Source of the DNA: Diogma glabrata
Lineage: Eukaryota; Arthropoda; Insecta; Diptera; Cylindrotomidae
Assembly: GCA_963693315.1 (NCBI GenBank)
Contig: OY856186.1
Coordinates: forward strand, 74,749,475-74,813,474
Reading direction: 5' to 3'
Length of the DNA: 64,000 nt
A model generated the notes under the pieces. The model worked only from the letters and a program-made list of their open reading frames with translations, was not told the origin of the DNA and made no database searches. Below, in pieces: positions 48,275 through 57,358 of the stretch; positions within the stretch are counted from its first letter, which is position 1, and every line of letters starts with the position of its first letter. The translations under genes and the position numbers were made by a program.

Positions 48275-51200
48275 AATATACAATGTACTATTATAATCAG
48301 CATTTATCTTTGATTTTCGGTCTCTATAAAATTTTTTATTTTGCGATTTTTCTGCATTATTAATAAATTCAGCAATTATTCAGAAATAAGTTGCACAAAC
48401 AGCAACTTGAAAATATTTAGTACGGCAGTGTCAAAAATTAGAATATTCTTGGTTTTATTCACTCGATTTTTAGCATATTTTGGAAAACTTTCAATGGATT
48501 AAAGTATATGCTATAACCTAGTTTTTATTCACTGATTTGTCAGTATATGCTTAAAAACTTGAGTATTTAGTATATTCTAGTTTTTATTCACTTCGTCCAT
48601 TGTACTCACAATAGCTATTTATGTATTAAGGGCGTAAAGTAGGTCTTTTTTGCTTGAGACTGAAATTGTTGCTCGAGGCGTTAGCGGATACAAGATTTTT
48701 TGTACGAGTAAGATTCTGTATTATTTGCATAAATTAAAACACATATATTTACACAAAATGGTAAAATATTTTTTGAGAAAATCCAAGTAGTTTTGCTTTT
48801 CATATTTATTTTTCTAAATTTCTATAGCAACCATTTTTTTTAAAATTCTATATATTTTCTATATTATATTTCAATTTTTTATTGGTTATTTGTTTTCTAA
48901 ATGTCGTTAGCAACAAATTCGTTTAATTTTAATTGTATGTACACTCAGAGAATTCTGTTATTAAAAACTATCAAAATAGCCATTAGATTAATAATTTGGT
49001 GATTATTATACAGCTAATCACAACTTGTGATTATTTTCACTAATTTCGTAATTACAGGCATTATTAAACTAATATTATTTGTTCGTAATATTTACTAACA
49101 AAAAAAATTTAAATTTTAAATCTAAAAACGATCGCTTTTATATTTATGAAAATTCTTATTGAATTAATAACATAATGGATTACATTCATATTAGGTATCC
49201 ATTGGATAAATGACATATATTATTAGAATAATAAAGTTGTTTTTAAAATAATATTATATTATCAGATTAATAATACAATCTAATTAGATTAATAAAAGGT
49301 TCTTATTAAATTAATAATAAGATGCTTTAAAATTAATAATAGAAATTATTAAATTAATAATTAGATGTTATTAAATTAATAATGGAACTTATTAAATTAA
49401 TAATGGAAATTATATTTTACACTTTTAAATAAAAGAGAACATAAATTTTTTATTAACAATTTTATAAACATATTTCAATTATTTTCATTTAATTTTAAAG
49501 TATTTATATTTCACAGTTTTAATTTTAAAATAATTCATAATTTTGTTTTAAAGTATTTTTAAATTTATATGTGACAAAAATTAAAAGAAAAAAAGGGAAA
49601 CTATGTTCGTATATAAAATAAAAAATATAGTAAAATATATTATATTTTACTATATTTTTTATTAATTATTAATTAAAAAATAAATTTACATAGTTAAACT
49701 AATAATATATATTATTGATTTTAATTTAACCAATCAATCAACAAATTGATCGAATAATGTGCTATTTCTTTTTCGCCTTTCAATGTATAAAAATACTTTT
49801 GGATAAAATTCCAAAATTGGTTGCTGATTGCGGATATTTTAAGTTGAATAAATAAAATATTTTGAAGCACACATCAACTGCTTTCCATGATGTATAAACT
49901 TCATACCGTACATTATCAAAACATACTAGTATTGGCTTAGTTCTAGATCCAGTAATTAACAAAAGAGGCTGAATTGGTAATTTTTGATCCAAATACTTTT
50001 GTAATATCTCTTCAACATTTTTAAAAGTTTCACCTATAATGGCCAAACTGTTTTGAGAATCTCGAATCTCAAGCTTTGTTGGTTGGACGGAGAATCCTGT
50101 GCAGTAAATACATAGTTGACAGCAGAATACCATCTAAATAATATAAAACAGAAAAATAATTATACTATAACAGACTCTAACATTGAATAGGTTTAATTGT
50201 TTTCACTCAAAAAAAGTCGGACAAGTGCGAATAAAATTCGCTCGCCAAGGGTTCCGTGAATGTAAAAGAACACAATATCAAAAATAAATGACATAAAGTT
50301 GTGTTGTAAAGTCTTTATATCGCCAGACTATTGACGCATAACAGAATAAATATATAATCGTAGACGTCAATAGTAAATGTCAATCACATCTATGTAGAAT
50401 TTTTTTGCCCGCGAATTTTTGACAGATACGACGCAGCAAGAGATAAAAGATGAGACAAAAAGTAAAACAGAGATGTATTATTTATTTTGGGATAAATTTG
50501 TTTTCAAAACAATTATATTAGTTAAATTTTTACTTCTAGTTCGTACCATTTGTTTGTTGTGATATTTGTTTCCATAGGCGTCGTTATTTTTATTATATTT
50601 ATTTTTAATTATCAAAATTTTGTTACATTGCCTACAAAATCATTAACATTTTTACTAGTTTTTGGTTTTCTATTATAATTGGTTGAATTTCAATAGTAAT
50701 TTATTATTTTCTGTGTTTTTTTGTCCATTTCAATGGGACCCTAATAGATTTTTTCAATATTTTAATCGAGACACTGAATGTGCAAACAATATGCGCATGT
50801 GCAAACAATATGCGCATAACAAACAAATTTCGTGTTCGCTGGCAAAAAAATTCTACTATACGTTGATCAAAAATGACACAAAAATTGTTACTTATAGCGC
50901 ATTTACAGTGACATAGCAAACTAGTAGATAGTATATTAATTTGCATCTTGTCATATTTAATATGAGTTTACAGCGTAGATTGCAAAATAAATCTTTTAAT
51001 CTCATAAACATATTTTAATTTAGTTTAGTTTAAATTGCTATCTGTCAAACTTTTAAAAAAGCAATAAAAATATGATAACTAGACCATTCCTCAAGTTCTT
51101 TCTCTGATTGTTGAAAAATATTTGACGGAGAAAAGAAATTTGATAATTTAAAATTTTTAGGAACAGGAAACGGTGTAGAAATCAAAATTGTTTATTTGCA

Positions 51201-51530
51201 ATGGTGTTTACTACGTCAATATTAATTTGAAAATTATTTACTAGATAGTAAAACTAGATCTCAAATTAGTTGCAAGCTCTTAAAATAAAAAATGTTTATA
51301 GCACTGATTTAAATTACATCTACTAATTTGCTATGTCGCTGTAAATGCGGTATTAAGGTTAAATCTTATCCATAGCTGTTTATGTTAACTAAAGAAAGAA
51401 TTAGCCAGTTTAGCCAGTTTAAATGGCTTAAATTGAGAATATTTTTTCTATAAATCAGAGTCAAAACTTAGGGTAGTGGTGGTATACATATACTTAAAAT
51501 AAAACTTTTTTAACAATAACTAAAAAACTG

Positions 51531-52193
51531 TTTATCGCAAAATTCTAAAAAATATTGTAATGTTTCTTAAATTTGGTGCTCTTTCATATGACATCCCACT
51601 CGCTGGGTCAAAAAAGTTTTTTTTACCCCTCTTTCACCCTTTCACCAAACACACAGAAATATAATTATTTGAGAGTTCGCTATAATTTTCGTTCAAAATA
51701 TAGCAAACTTCCTGTCTCTGTGAATTTTTTCAATTTTTTCTGTCTATCAGTGTCGAAACGTATGGGGGGGAACGGCATGAAATTCGCACGTTTTTTAGAA
51801 TAACTCAAAAAATGTGCACCGCAAAATTCTAAAAAAAATTGCAATTGTTCTTATATTTGGTGCTCAAATGACACCCCACTTGCTTGGGTAGAAAAAGTTT
51901 TCTTCTTCCTTCCCCACCCCAATCCCTTAAAAGTTCAAAAAAATAATTATTTGAGACTTCGCTATAATTCAGTGTTTATCAAACTTCCTGTCTCTGTGAA
52001 TTTTTTCAAATGTTCGTGTTAATTAAGCTCGAAATGGGGGGGGGACCAACTTTTTGTGTCACTTTTTTGACAATAATTCAAAAACTGTGCATTGCAACAT
52101 TCTAAAAAAAATGTCAATGTATTCTAAAATCAAGTGCTCTTTCAAATGACACCGCACTTGACCTGGTTCTAAATGATGTTTTTAGCCCTTATC
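51531..52193 (+). repeat. Imperfect tandem repeat, 273-284 bp period, within F
   Basis: GCAAAATTCTAAAAAA..TTGGTGCTC and (A)ATGAC(A/T)(C/T)CCCACT landmarks recur at 51537, 51821 and 52094. A more distant fourth unit appears after the hAT insertion near 53720 (CCCTACTCGT). ORFs here are incidental. Confidence 0.72.
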
Positions 52194-52389
52194 ATTCCCA
52201 CTAGGGATTGCAATCCCGGGATCCTGAATCCCGGTATCCCGGTATCCCGACCCATTTTATGATCCCGCAATCCCGGGATTATTGAAAGAAAATCCCGGGA
52301 TTACGGGTTTGTCATATTTACTGGGATCAATCAACGAAAACATGGAATCCTGTTATCCTGTTTTGTAATTTTTTTATTTTTGGTCATGT

Positions 52390-52550
52390 GCAATGAGATC
52401 ATATACTATACTACTGGCAATAGCAATGAGAAAATACTTGTTAAGGTTTATATTTTAGGGGTGCTAGCGGATAAACTCTATTCAGTCAACGGTAGCACCT
52501 GCAATCTTGTTCCACTCTATCATGAAATATTGGCTAATGCCCTTGCAGCT
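52390..52550 (+). repeat. Retrotransposon leader fragment captured in hAT 3
   Basis: CACTGGCAAT-like sequence, (T)TTAGGGGTGCTAGCGGATAA, TCAACGGTAGCAC and ATCATGAAATATTGGC occur in the same order in the leader at 56955-57290 before non-LTR element 2. In the leader the last block lies about 200 bases further on. This copy is therefore a deleted relative. It overlaps a 63-codon ORF that is incidental. Confidence 0.75.
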
Positions 52551-53069
52551 CTTCAGGTTGTACTGAGCTAGAAAATCAAAGCAACCCATTAGTTTGCGAG
52601 TTGACGAATGTTCCAATAACTAGCATAAAGGCAAGGAGAACCAAAACATTTTGAGTATTTAAGTAATTGCAAAATGGAAACTCTGCTTTTTTTGTATTTA
52701 CTCTGTATTTACTGTTCCAAGTCGAAGCTCCATAAAAGTTTTTATTGAAGATTATTTAACGTTACATCAGTAGCAGCAGACGTGGGATGTAAAACGGGTG
52801 ATCAAACTACTCTCACTGCTACATCATCGAGCACAGATTACAACGAAAATGTAACTAAGGATAAGGTTTTAGTCGATTTAGTAGAGAAAAGCAATTTGGA
52901 AGATGAACTGTAATGCAGTTTAATTCACGCTTAATACCTATAAAAAAACTTTTTTGGTCAGAATGCAACAACATAAAATATTAAACTGGTCACCGCAATT
53001 GGTAGAGATATGAAAATAAGTAACCAAAGCCGTCATAGAAGACCCCATTTGCAGTGAATGTACAATAAT

Positions 53070-53174
53070 TTATTGACCATTCCATCAAGAAGTGTAGAAT
53101 CGGAACGAGCTTTTTCAACCTTTGGAAATATTATTTCCAAATCAACAAACAGGTTTGACGATAGATCAGTTTGA
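53070..53174 (+). pseudogene. hAT transposase C-terminal (dimerisation) remnant
   Basis: The plus strand reads 34 codons, LLTIPSRSVESERAFSTFGN onward to NRFDDRSV, then TGA. S-V-E-S-E-R-A-F-S is the signature of the hAT dimerisation region with S-E-R intact. The catalytic core is absent, so hAT 3 depends on a transposase made elsewhere. Confidence 0.85.
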
Positions 53175-54864
53175 CGAATTAGGTTTTGTAAAATCTATTT
53201 CTAAAATCATTCGAAAGTGTACGGTACAAGCTGGTTTTTATATATGTAAATTATTAAAGTTTTATTTTGGTTCTTCAATTTTTATTTTTTTAAGAAGTTG
53301 AATTAGTAAGTTAATGTTTTATATGTTTATTCTTTTCGACACTAAAAAATGAATAATGTGTTTTTTATTTGAAAATTTGTTTTTTCTTAATTATTTATGG
53401 TTTTCCATACAAATTTTAAATCCCGGGATCCCGGGAATCCCGGGATTTAAAATTTATGAATCCCGTAGTCCCGGGATTCATAAAACACCACGGGATTGCA
53501 ATCCCTAATTCCCACCCCTTTAATAAATATTGTTATGAGTATCTGCCACTTTTCTATAATTTTTATTAAAAACCTATACATTTTTCTATCATTCCAAATA
53601 TATTTCAAGATTTTCGATTAAGTAGGGTCAGAGTTAATCGGGGCAATAAAACATAGAGAAAACGTCATTTTTCAAAATTATACGAAAAATGATGAGGTGC
53701 AAAATTCCAAAATACATTTTTAAGGAATGCTGAAACGCGAAGCCCTTTTATATAATACCCTACTCGTCTCGATAAAAAAATGTATGTTCTCAAAGGCTTT
53801 ACATCGTACCTCTGTAAAACAAACGAACACAACTTTATTTATTTTTAACCCGTTATCTTGTGTGGATAGGTTAGTTTTATAAGCACCTCAAATCTTAAGT
53901 TCATCGGATTAATGGTTCACGAGATAATTGACATAATGTGAAAAACACATTGTACTCTCACCAAGTGTTCCGTATAAAAAACGGAACCCTAAAAATTACA
54001 AATGACATGTCCAAAAACAACTTTTTAACTTACAGTTGGATATTCAAATACATCAGAAACAGAAACAGAATTTCATACAAATTTGACCGCAAAAAATTCT
54101 GTTGCTGTAAAATTTGAATGGAATCCTGTTTTTCAAGTTTTTGGAGCCAAAAAAAACAAATTTAAAAAACTTACTTTCTGTCGTATATTCTGTGTATTGC
54201 GAAGCTTTTCAACAATCTCTCTTAACTTTGCATCTTTAATTTGTTCTTAAAAAATGGGCTGAGTTTTCTAAATAAATGTTGGTAATTTACAACCAAAATC
54301 GCTGGCTTTCAATGTTTCCGCTTTGAAATAAATCTCTATCTGAAAATTTTAAAAGGAATATTATTATAATTAAAATGTTATTGAAATATACTAATATTGA
54401 ATTATTAATTACCAGTTTATAACCAAGCGGTAATTTAAATTGCTTCCATTAGGTTAAAATTTCCGAAGTTGATTTTAATTTTTAAATGTCGCTGAGTCTC
54501 AGTTGTTTAGTCCTGTCCCATGCAGACTCAATTTCAGCCCAACTACTCTGTTCATCGAACAAAATTTCTACATGTTCTGATGAATCTGCTTCAGGAACTG
54601 AAAAACCAATTTTTTTAAAAACGATTTTTTTCAAAAATAAATAGACAGCACAAAAATTTACAAAGTTTCACATACCAAACGTATGAATTTGTTTACCTGC
54701 CAACTATTTGTTTTTGTTTTAAATCAAATTTCTTATCGTTTAATAAAAGAATCTTACTTTTTCAATTTTTTTAACAACACTTTTAACTTTTCACAAAACT
54801 TTTAAATATTTTTTAAAGTTGTTTATTTAGCGTCTGTATATAAACTGTGATTCTTACCAAGATT

Positions 54865-55260
54865 TTATTAATCTTTATTAAAAATAATAACCTAAAGTTA
54901 GATTAATGTATACTATTATTAATCTAATAACCTACGTTTTGAAAGTAAAAACGTCAATGATTAATCTAATAAAATGGTTATTAAAATTAACTACAAAAAT
55001 AATAATTTATGTTTTTATTTTAATAGCTCTACGTTAATCACATGATTTTTTTTTTGACTGTCCAAATTCATTATTTTAATAAAAATTGGTTATTAGTTTA
55101 ATCAACCGTTGTGATTTTTTTTAATAATATTGACCGTATTTTTATTTTAATAAACATTTTTATGAAAATAATAACAAAATGTTTTAATCGAACGAATGTG
55201 GCAATTACTTTAATAAAAATCGTTATCAGATTGATAAAATAGCTTATTACACATTTTTAA
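54865..55260. repeat. Right subterminal repeat field of element E
   Basis: Several ATTAATCTAATAA and TTATTAxxTTAATAAx palindromic motifs mirror the left field at 49000-49415. They are probably transposase binding sites; the AT-rich composition makes some occurrences accidental. Confidence 0.5.
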
Positions 55261-55619
55261 AACGGGCGGTTATTAAATTTACTAACAAAATTCTCTGAGT
55301 GTAGGTATATTAAATTACTACCAAAAAAGGCTTAGGAATAATTTTCTCAAAACATAATTTCACAAAACACATGTCTGTAAGTATGTGTATGTTTTTTGGA
55401 AATGGGCAGGCATAATGTATTTTTATTTACATATATATGTTTGGACAATTTATTAATTCGAAAATAGCATAAAGTATATTTTGTTCTTTTGAGTTCGTTT
55501 GATCACAGATAAATATTTATCTGTGGTTTGATGTTACCAAAAATATTTACGTTTTAGGTATTGTTAGTATTGTAATTTCAATTTTAGGCATTGTTATTTC
55601 AATAGGAAAAAACCTCTGC

Positions 55620-55800
55620 TTTACGCATGATTTTTGAATCGGAAAAGTGCATTTTACTGTTTACTCGTACAAAAAAAAAATGTATATCACTAATGGGCAA
55701 TTTTGTAACGCTAATATCATGTTTTCCAGAAGTAGCAGTACCGCCATTTACGAAAAAATGAAAAACAAAAGCTTTGTAGCTCGTCATTTGAAATTTTTTT
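55620..55800 (+). repeat. Single minisatellite unit, same orientation as the left block
   Basis: ATATCACTAATGGGCAATTTTGTAACGC (summarised), then CCGCCATTTACGAAAAAATG and AAAAACAAAAGC, read in the same direction as the units at 46480-47050. Confidence 0.55.
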
Positions 55801-55918
55801 AGCTACTTAGTTTATGAAAAGAAATTTTATATTATAAATAGAGAATATGTTTACGCTAGAATAATTTTTCGTATAGAAATCATAGTTAGCACTAATTAAT
55901 TTGGACTAAGTGACATCT

Positions 55919-56027
55919 GCAGTCAAATTCTATAACTGTGAACCGGTGAAGTGATAAGTTTTTTTAATGAAAAGAAACGAAGAAATTTTTAACACTTCAC
56001 TGCTTCACGGTTACAGAATTTGGCTAC
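55919..56027. repeat. 108-bp foldback MITE, copy 2
   Basis: Same arms (AGTCAAATTCTATAACTGTG to GGTGAAGTGATAA) and same spacer GAAAAGAAACGAAGAAA as copy 1 at 1082-1189, with about ten differences. It is in minisatellite-rich surroundings. Confidence 0.8.
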
Positions 56028-56059
56028 TGGTATCGGACAGGATAAACCAATCTTATATG

Positions 56060-56650
56060 TGCAAATAGATTTTCAAATTTATTTGTATAGTGCTAACTTT
56101 TACTCGAAAAAATTATGATAGTGTATAAATAAAATGTTTCAATTAGAGATATGAAACTTTTTTCTGAGAAGCACAACCAGCACAACTAGAGCACTATCTT
56201 TGTTTTTCTTATTTGTTTCAAAATGGTGGGCCTGATTTCTGCAATAAAAATCGTTTTAGCGTTCCAAAATTTGTCGCAGAGCCATTTCATCTACTCGAAA
56301 AATCGTTTTATCTCGCATAAGTTCTTCCGTTGGTTGTGCGAATATTTTTTTTGAGTAGCACAACCAGCACAGTACAGTATAACCTTTTTGTACCCTTTTC
56401 ATTTTTCCAAAAGCATGGGGCTAATTTCCACTCGAAAAAATTAATTTAGCGTTAAAAAAATTTTTCATTAGTGATATGAAATTTGTCTGAGTAGCAACCA
56501 CTGTTTCTAATTTTTTTTTTTAATGGCGGAACTAACTTGTGTCGAAAAATCATTTTTTCGTGTCAACTATTTTTCATTTGCCATATACGCTTATGTCTCA
56601 GTAGCACATCCAGCACAATAGTAGAACAGTACAGCACAATGTTTTTACAT
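56060..56650 (-). repeat. Minisatellite, right block, inverted
   Basis: About four units are read on the minus strand. Landmarks are AACAAAGATAG or AAAGG, CCACCATTTTG, AACGCTAAA and GAGTAGCACAACCAGCACA. They are the inverted form of the units at 46480-47050, so the two blocks flank elements D and E as oppositely oriented arms. Confidence 0.75.
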
Positions 56651-56859
56651 TTCTTGATTTATTTTTAGGAATTATTTTTGAGAATTGGTCGTTCTTTTTT
56701 TTATTTGTTGTTTTTAGAACGGATCGTTCATCTTAAGCAACACAAATTTTCAGTTTTTGTTCTTCTTTGGTTTGATTTATTTTTTGTTTCTTTTTATATC
56801 TCCCCTTTTGTTTCTTTTTATATCTTTATATCATTATCTGCCCGCAGGAGGGATCGATT

Positions 56860-57328
56860 TTGATCGATTATGATCAATGTTGATCTACGGGTCTGACTAC
56901 CCTGCGTACTCCAGTCCCTGCCATTGACATATGAGTTAGCGTGAGATATCACATACCACTGGCAATGGCAGGAGATGTCATTAGCCAAGATGATATCTTA
57001 GGGTGCTGGCGGACGAACTTTAATTAGTCAACGGCAGCACTTTCAGTCTTAGCTGGGCAGCGTTCCGTAGCGGTACCGCTCATTAGCTCTTCCGAGGAAT
57101 CGGACCAACACGTAGGTATGTGTGGGCTTTGTGCCTCGATTGAGGTGGTGGGCGGTGCGTCTGGGGTGCGCTGCATCAGCTGGATTATTGGCATTTAGTT
57201 TTGTTTTGTTTTCTGCAAATTTCTCACAATTTGTTTTTCACTTATTATTTTGTTATTATTTCTTCATTTTATCATGAAATATTGGCATATGTCATATTTT
57301 GTAGTATGATAGAATTTTTTACTTAGTT
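56860..57328 (+). other. GC-richer leader of non-LTR element 2, with hairpins
   Basis: The segment is clearly richer in GC than its surroundings and has no long ORF. CCTGCCATTG (56917-56926) pairs perfectly with CAATGGCAGG (56963-56972). GTGCTG (57003-57008) pairs with CAGCAC (57035-57040) around a 26-base loop. A related copy lies in hAT 3 with the second stem changed to GTGCTA and TAGCAC. It is most likely the 5' UTR and internal promoter of the retrotransposon that follows; the 5' end is not precisely placed. Confidence 0.55.
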
Positions 57329-57358
57329 ATGCATTTTAAATTAAAACATAAAATATAT

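Larger units (their letters stand above)
47064..48593. mobile_element. Element D, inverted ends GTGAATAAAAACTAGAATA
   Basis: GTGAATAAAAACTAGAATA at about 47066-47084 is inverted at about 48573-48591. Diverged extra copies lie inside each end (GAGTGAATAAGAATGTAC at about 47130; TAGTTTTTATTCACTGAT near 48521; a third near 48456). The outermost boundary is uncertain because minisatellite sequence continues directly outside on the left. A small plus-strand ORF lies inside. It looks like a DNA transposon with subterminal repeats; the superfamily is unknown. Confidence 0.65.
52202..53507 (+). mobile_element. hAT transposon 3 (TCCCGGGA subterminal repeats)
   Basis: The element opens TAGGGATTGCAATCCCG and closes with its inverted copy. 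An exact 8-bp duplication ATTCCCAC lies at 52194-52201 and 53508-53515. Ends are packed with AATCCCGGGATT and TCCCGGTATCCC motifs (52210-52305, 53423-53478). Length is 1306 bp. A plus-strand remnant of the transposase C terminus lies at 53070-53174, and a captured retrotransposon-leader-like segment lies at about 52390-52550. It is inserted in repeat F. Confidence 0.94.
50212..53993. mobile_element. Repeat F, copy 2 (AAGTCGGACAAGTGCGA ... ACGGAACCCTAAA)
   Basis: It starts near AAGTCGGACAAGTGCGA with AAGGGTTCCGT about 45 bases in, and ends ACGGAACCCTAAA, so the ends share a subterminal inverted AGGGTTCCGT. The AAGTCGGACAAGTGCGA..GGGTTCCGT start is, to my recollection, a widespread insect repeat signature. 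No coding gene is found. The body contains about 280-bp imperfect tandem units at 51531-52193 and is split by hAT 3. The right 440 bases match copy 1 at 1-397 and 1607-1648. Confidence 0.75.
49780..54597 (-). pseudogene. Gene of element E: transposon-borne family with unknown function, broken
   Basis: Exon-like blocks on the minus strand, each with plausible splice sites, lie at 54597-54413, 54339-54175, about 54107-54040 and 50133-49780. The first reads EHVEILFDEQSSWAEIESAW onward to FKLPLGYKL with two in-frame TAA stops. The second contains KDAKLREIVEKLRNTQN with stops. The last has a strong acceptor (TATTATTTAG) and reads KLPIQPLLLITGSRT, CFDNVRYEV, then KAVDVCFKIFYLFNLKYPQS. The end pattern (IQP..V-x-x-G, C-x-D-x-(I/V)-R-Y, K-A-x-D-x-C-F-K-x-F, N-x-x-Y-P) is one I associate with an uncharacterised protein family spread as repeats in many invertebrate genomes. 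No DDE catalytic triad is recognised. Repeat F sits in the intron before the last exon. Confidence 0.6.
48942..55301. mobile_element. Element E: DNA transposon, TIR CACTCAGAGAATT, with a multi-exon gene
   Basis: CACTCAGAGAATT(C/T)TGTTA opens the element and its complement closes it, with TA on each side (48940-48941, 55302-55303). Both ends carry many copies of TTATTAAATTAATAAT-type palindromes (49000-49415 and about 54865-55260), tandem on the left. Without the F insertion the element is about 2.6 kb. A decayed minus-strand gene spans 49780-54597. Superfamily not assigned. Confidence 0.8.

Noticed and set aside
48103..48303. 66-codon minus-strand ORF inside element D
   Set aside because: It is produced by the palindrome at 48171-48274.
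56900..57060. HDV-like self-cleaving ribozyme at the 5' end of the retrotransposon
   Set aside because: I looked for the nested double pseudoknot and found simple hairpins only; the 5' end is not mapped, so no call was made.
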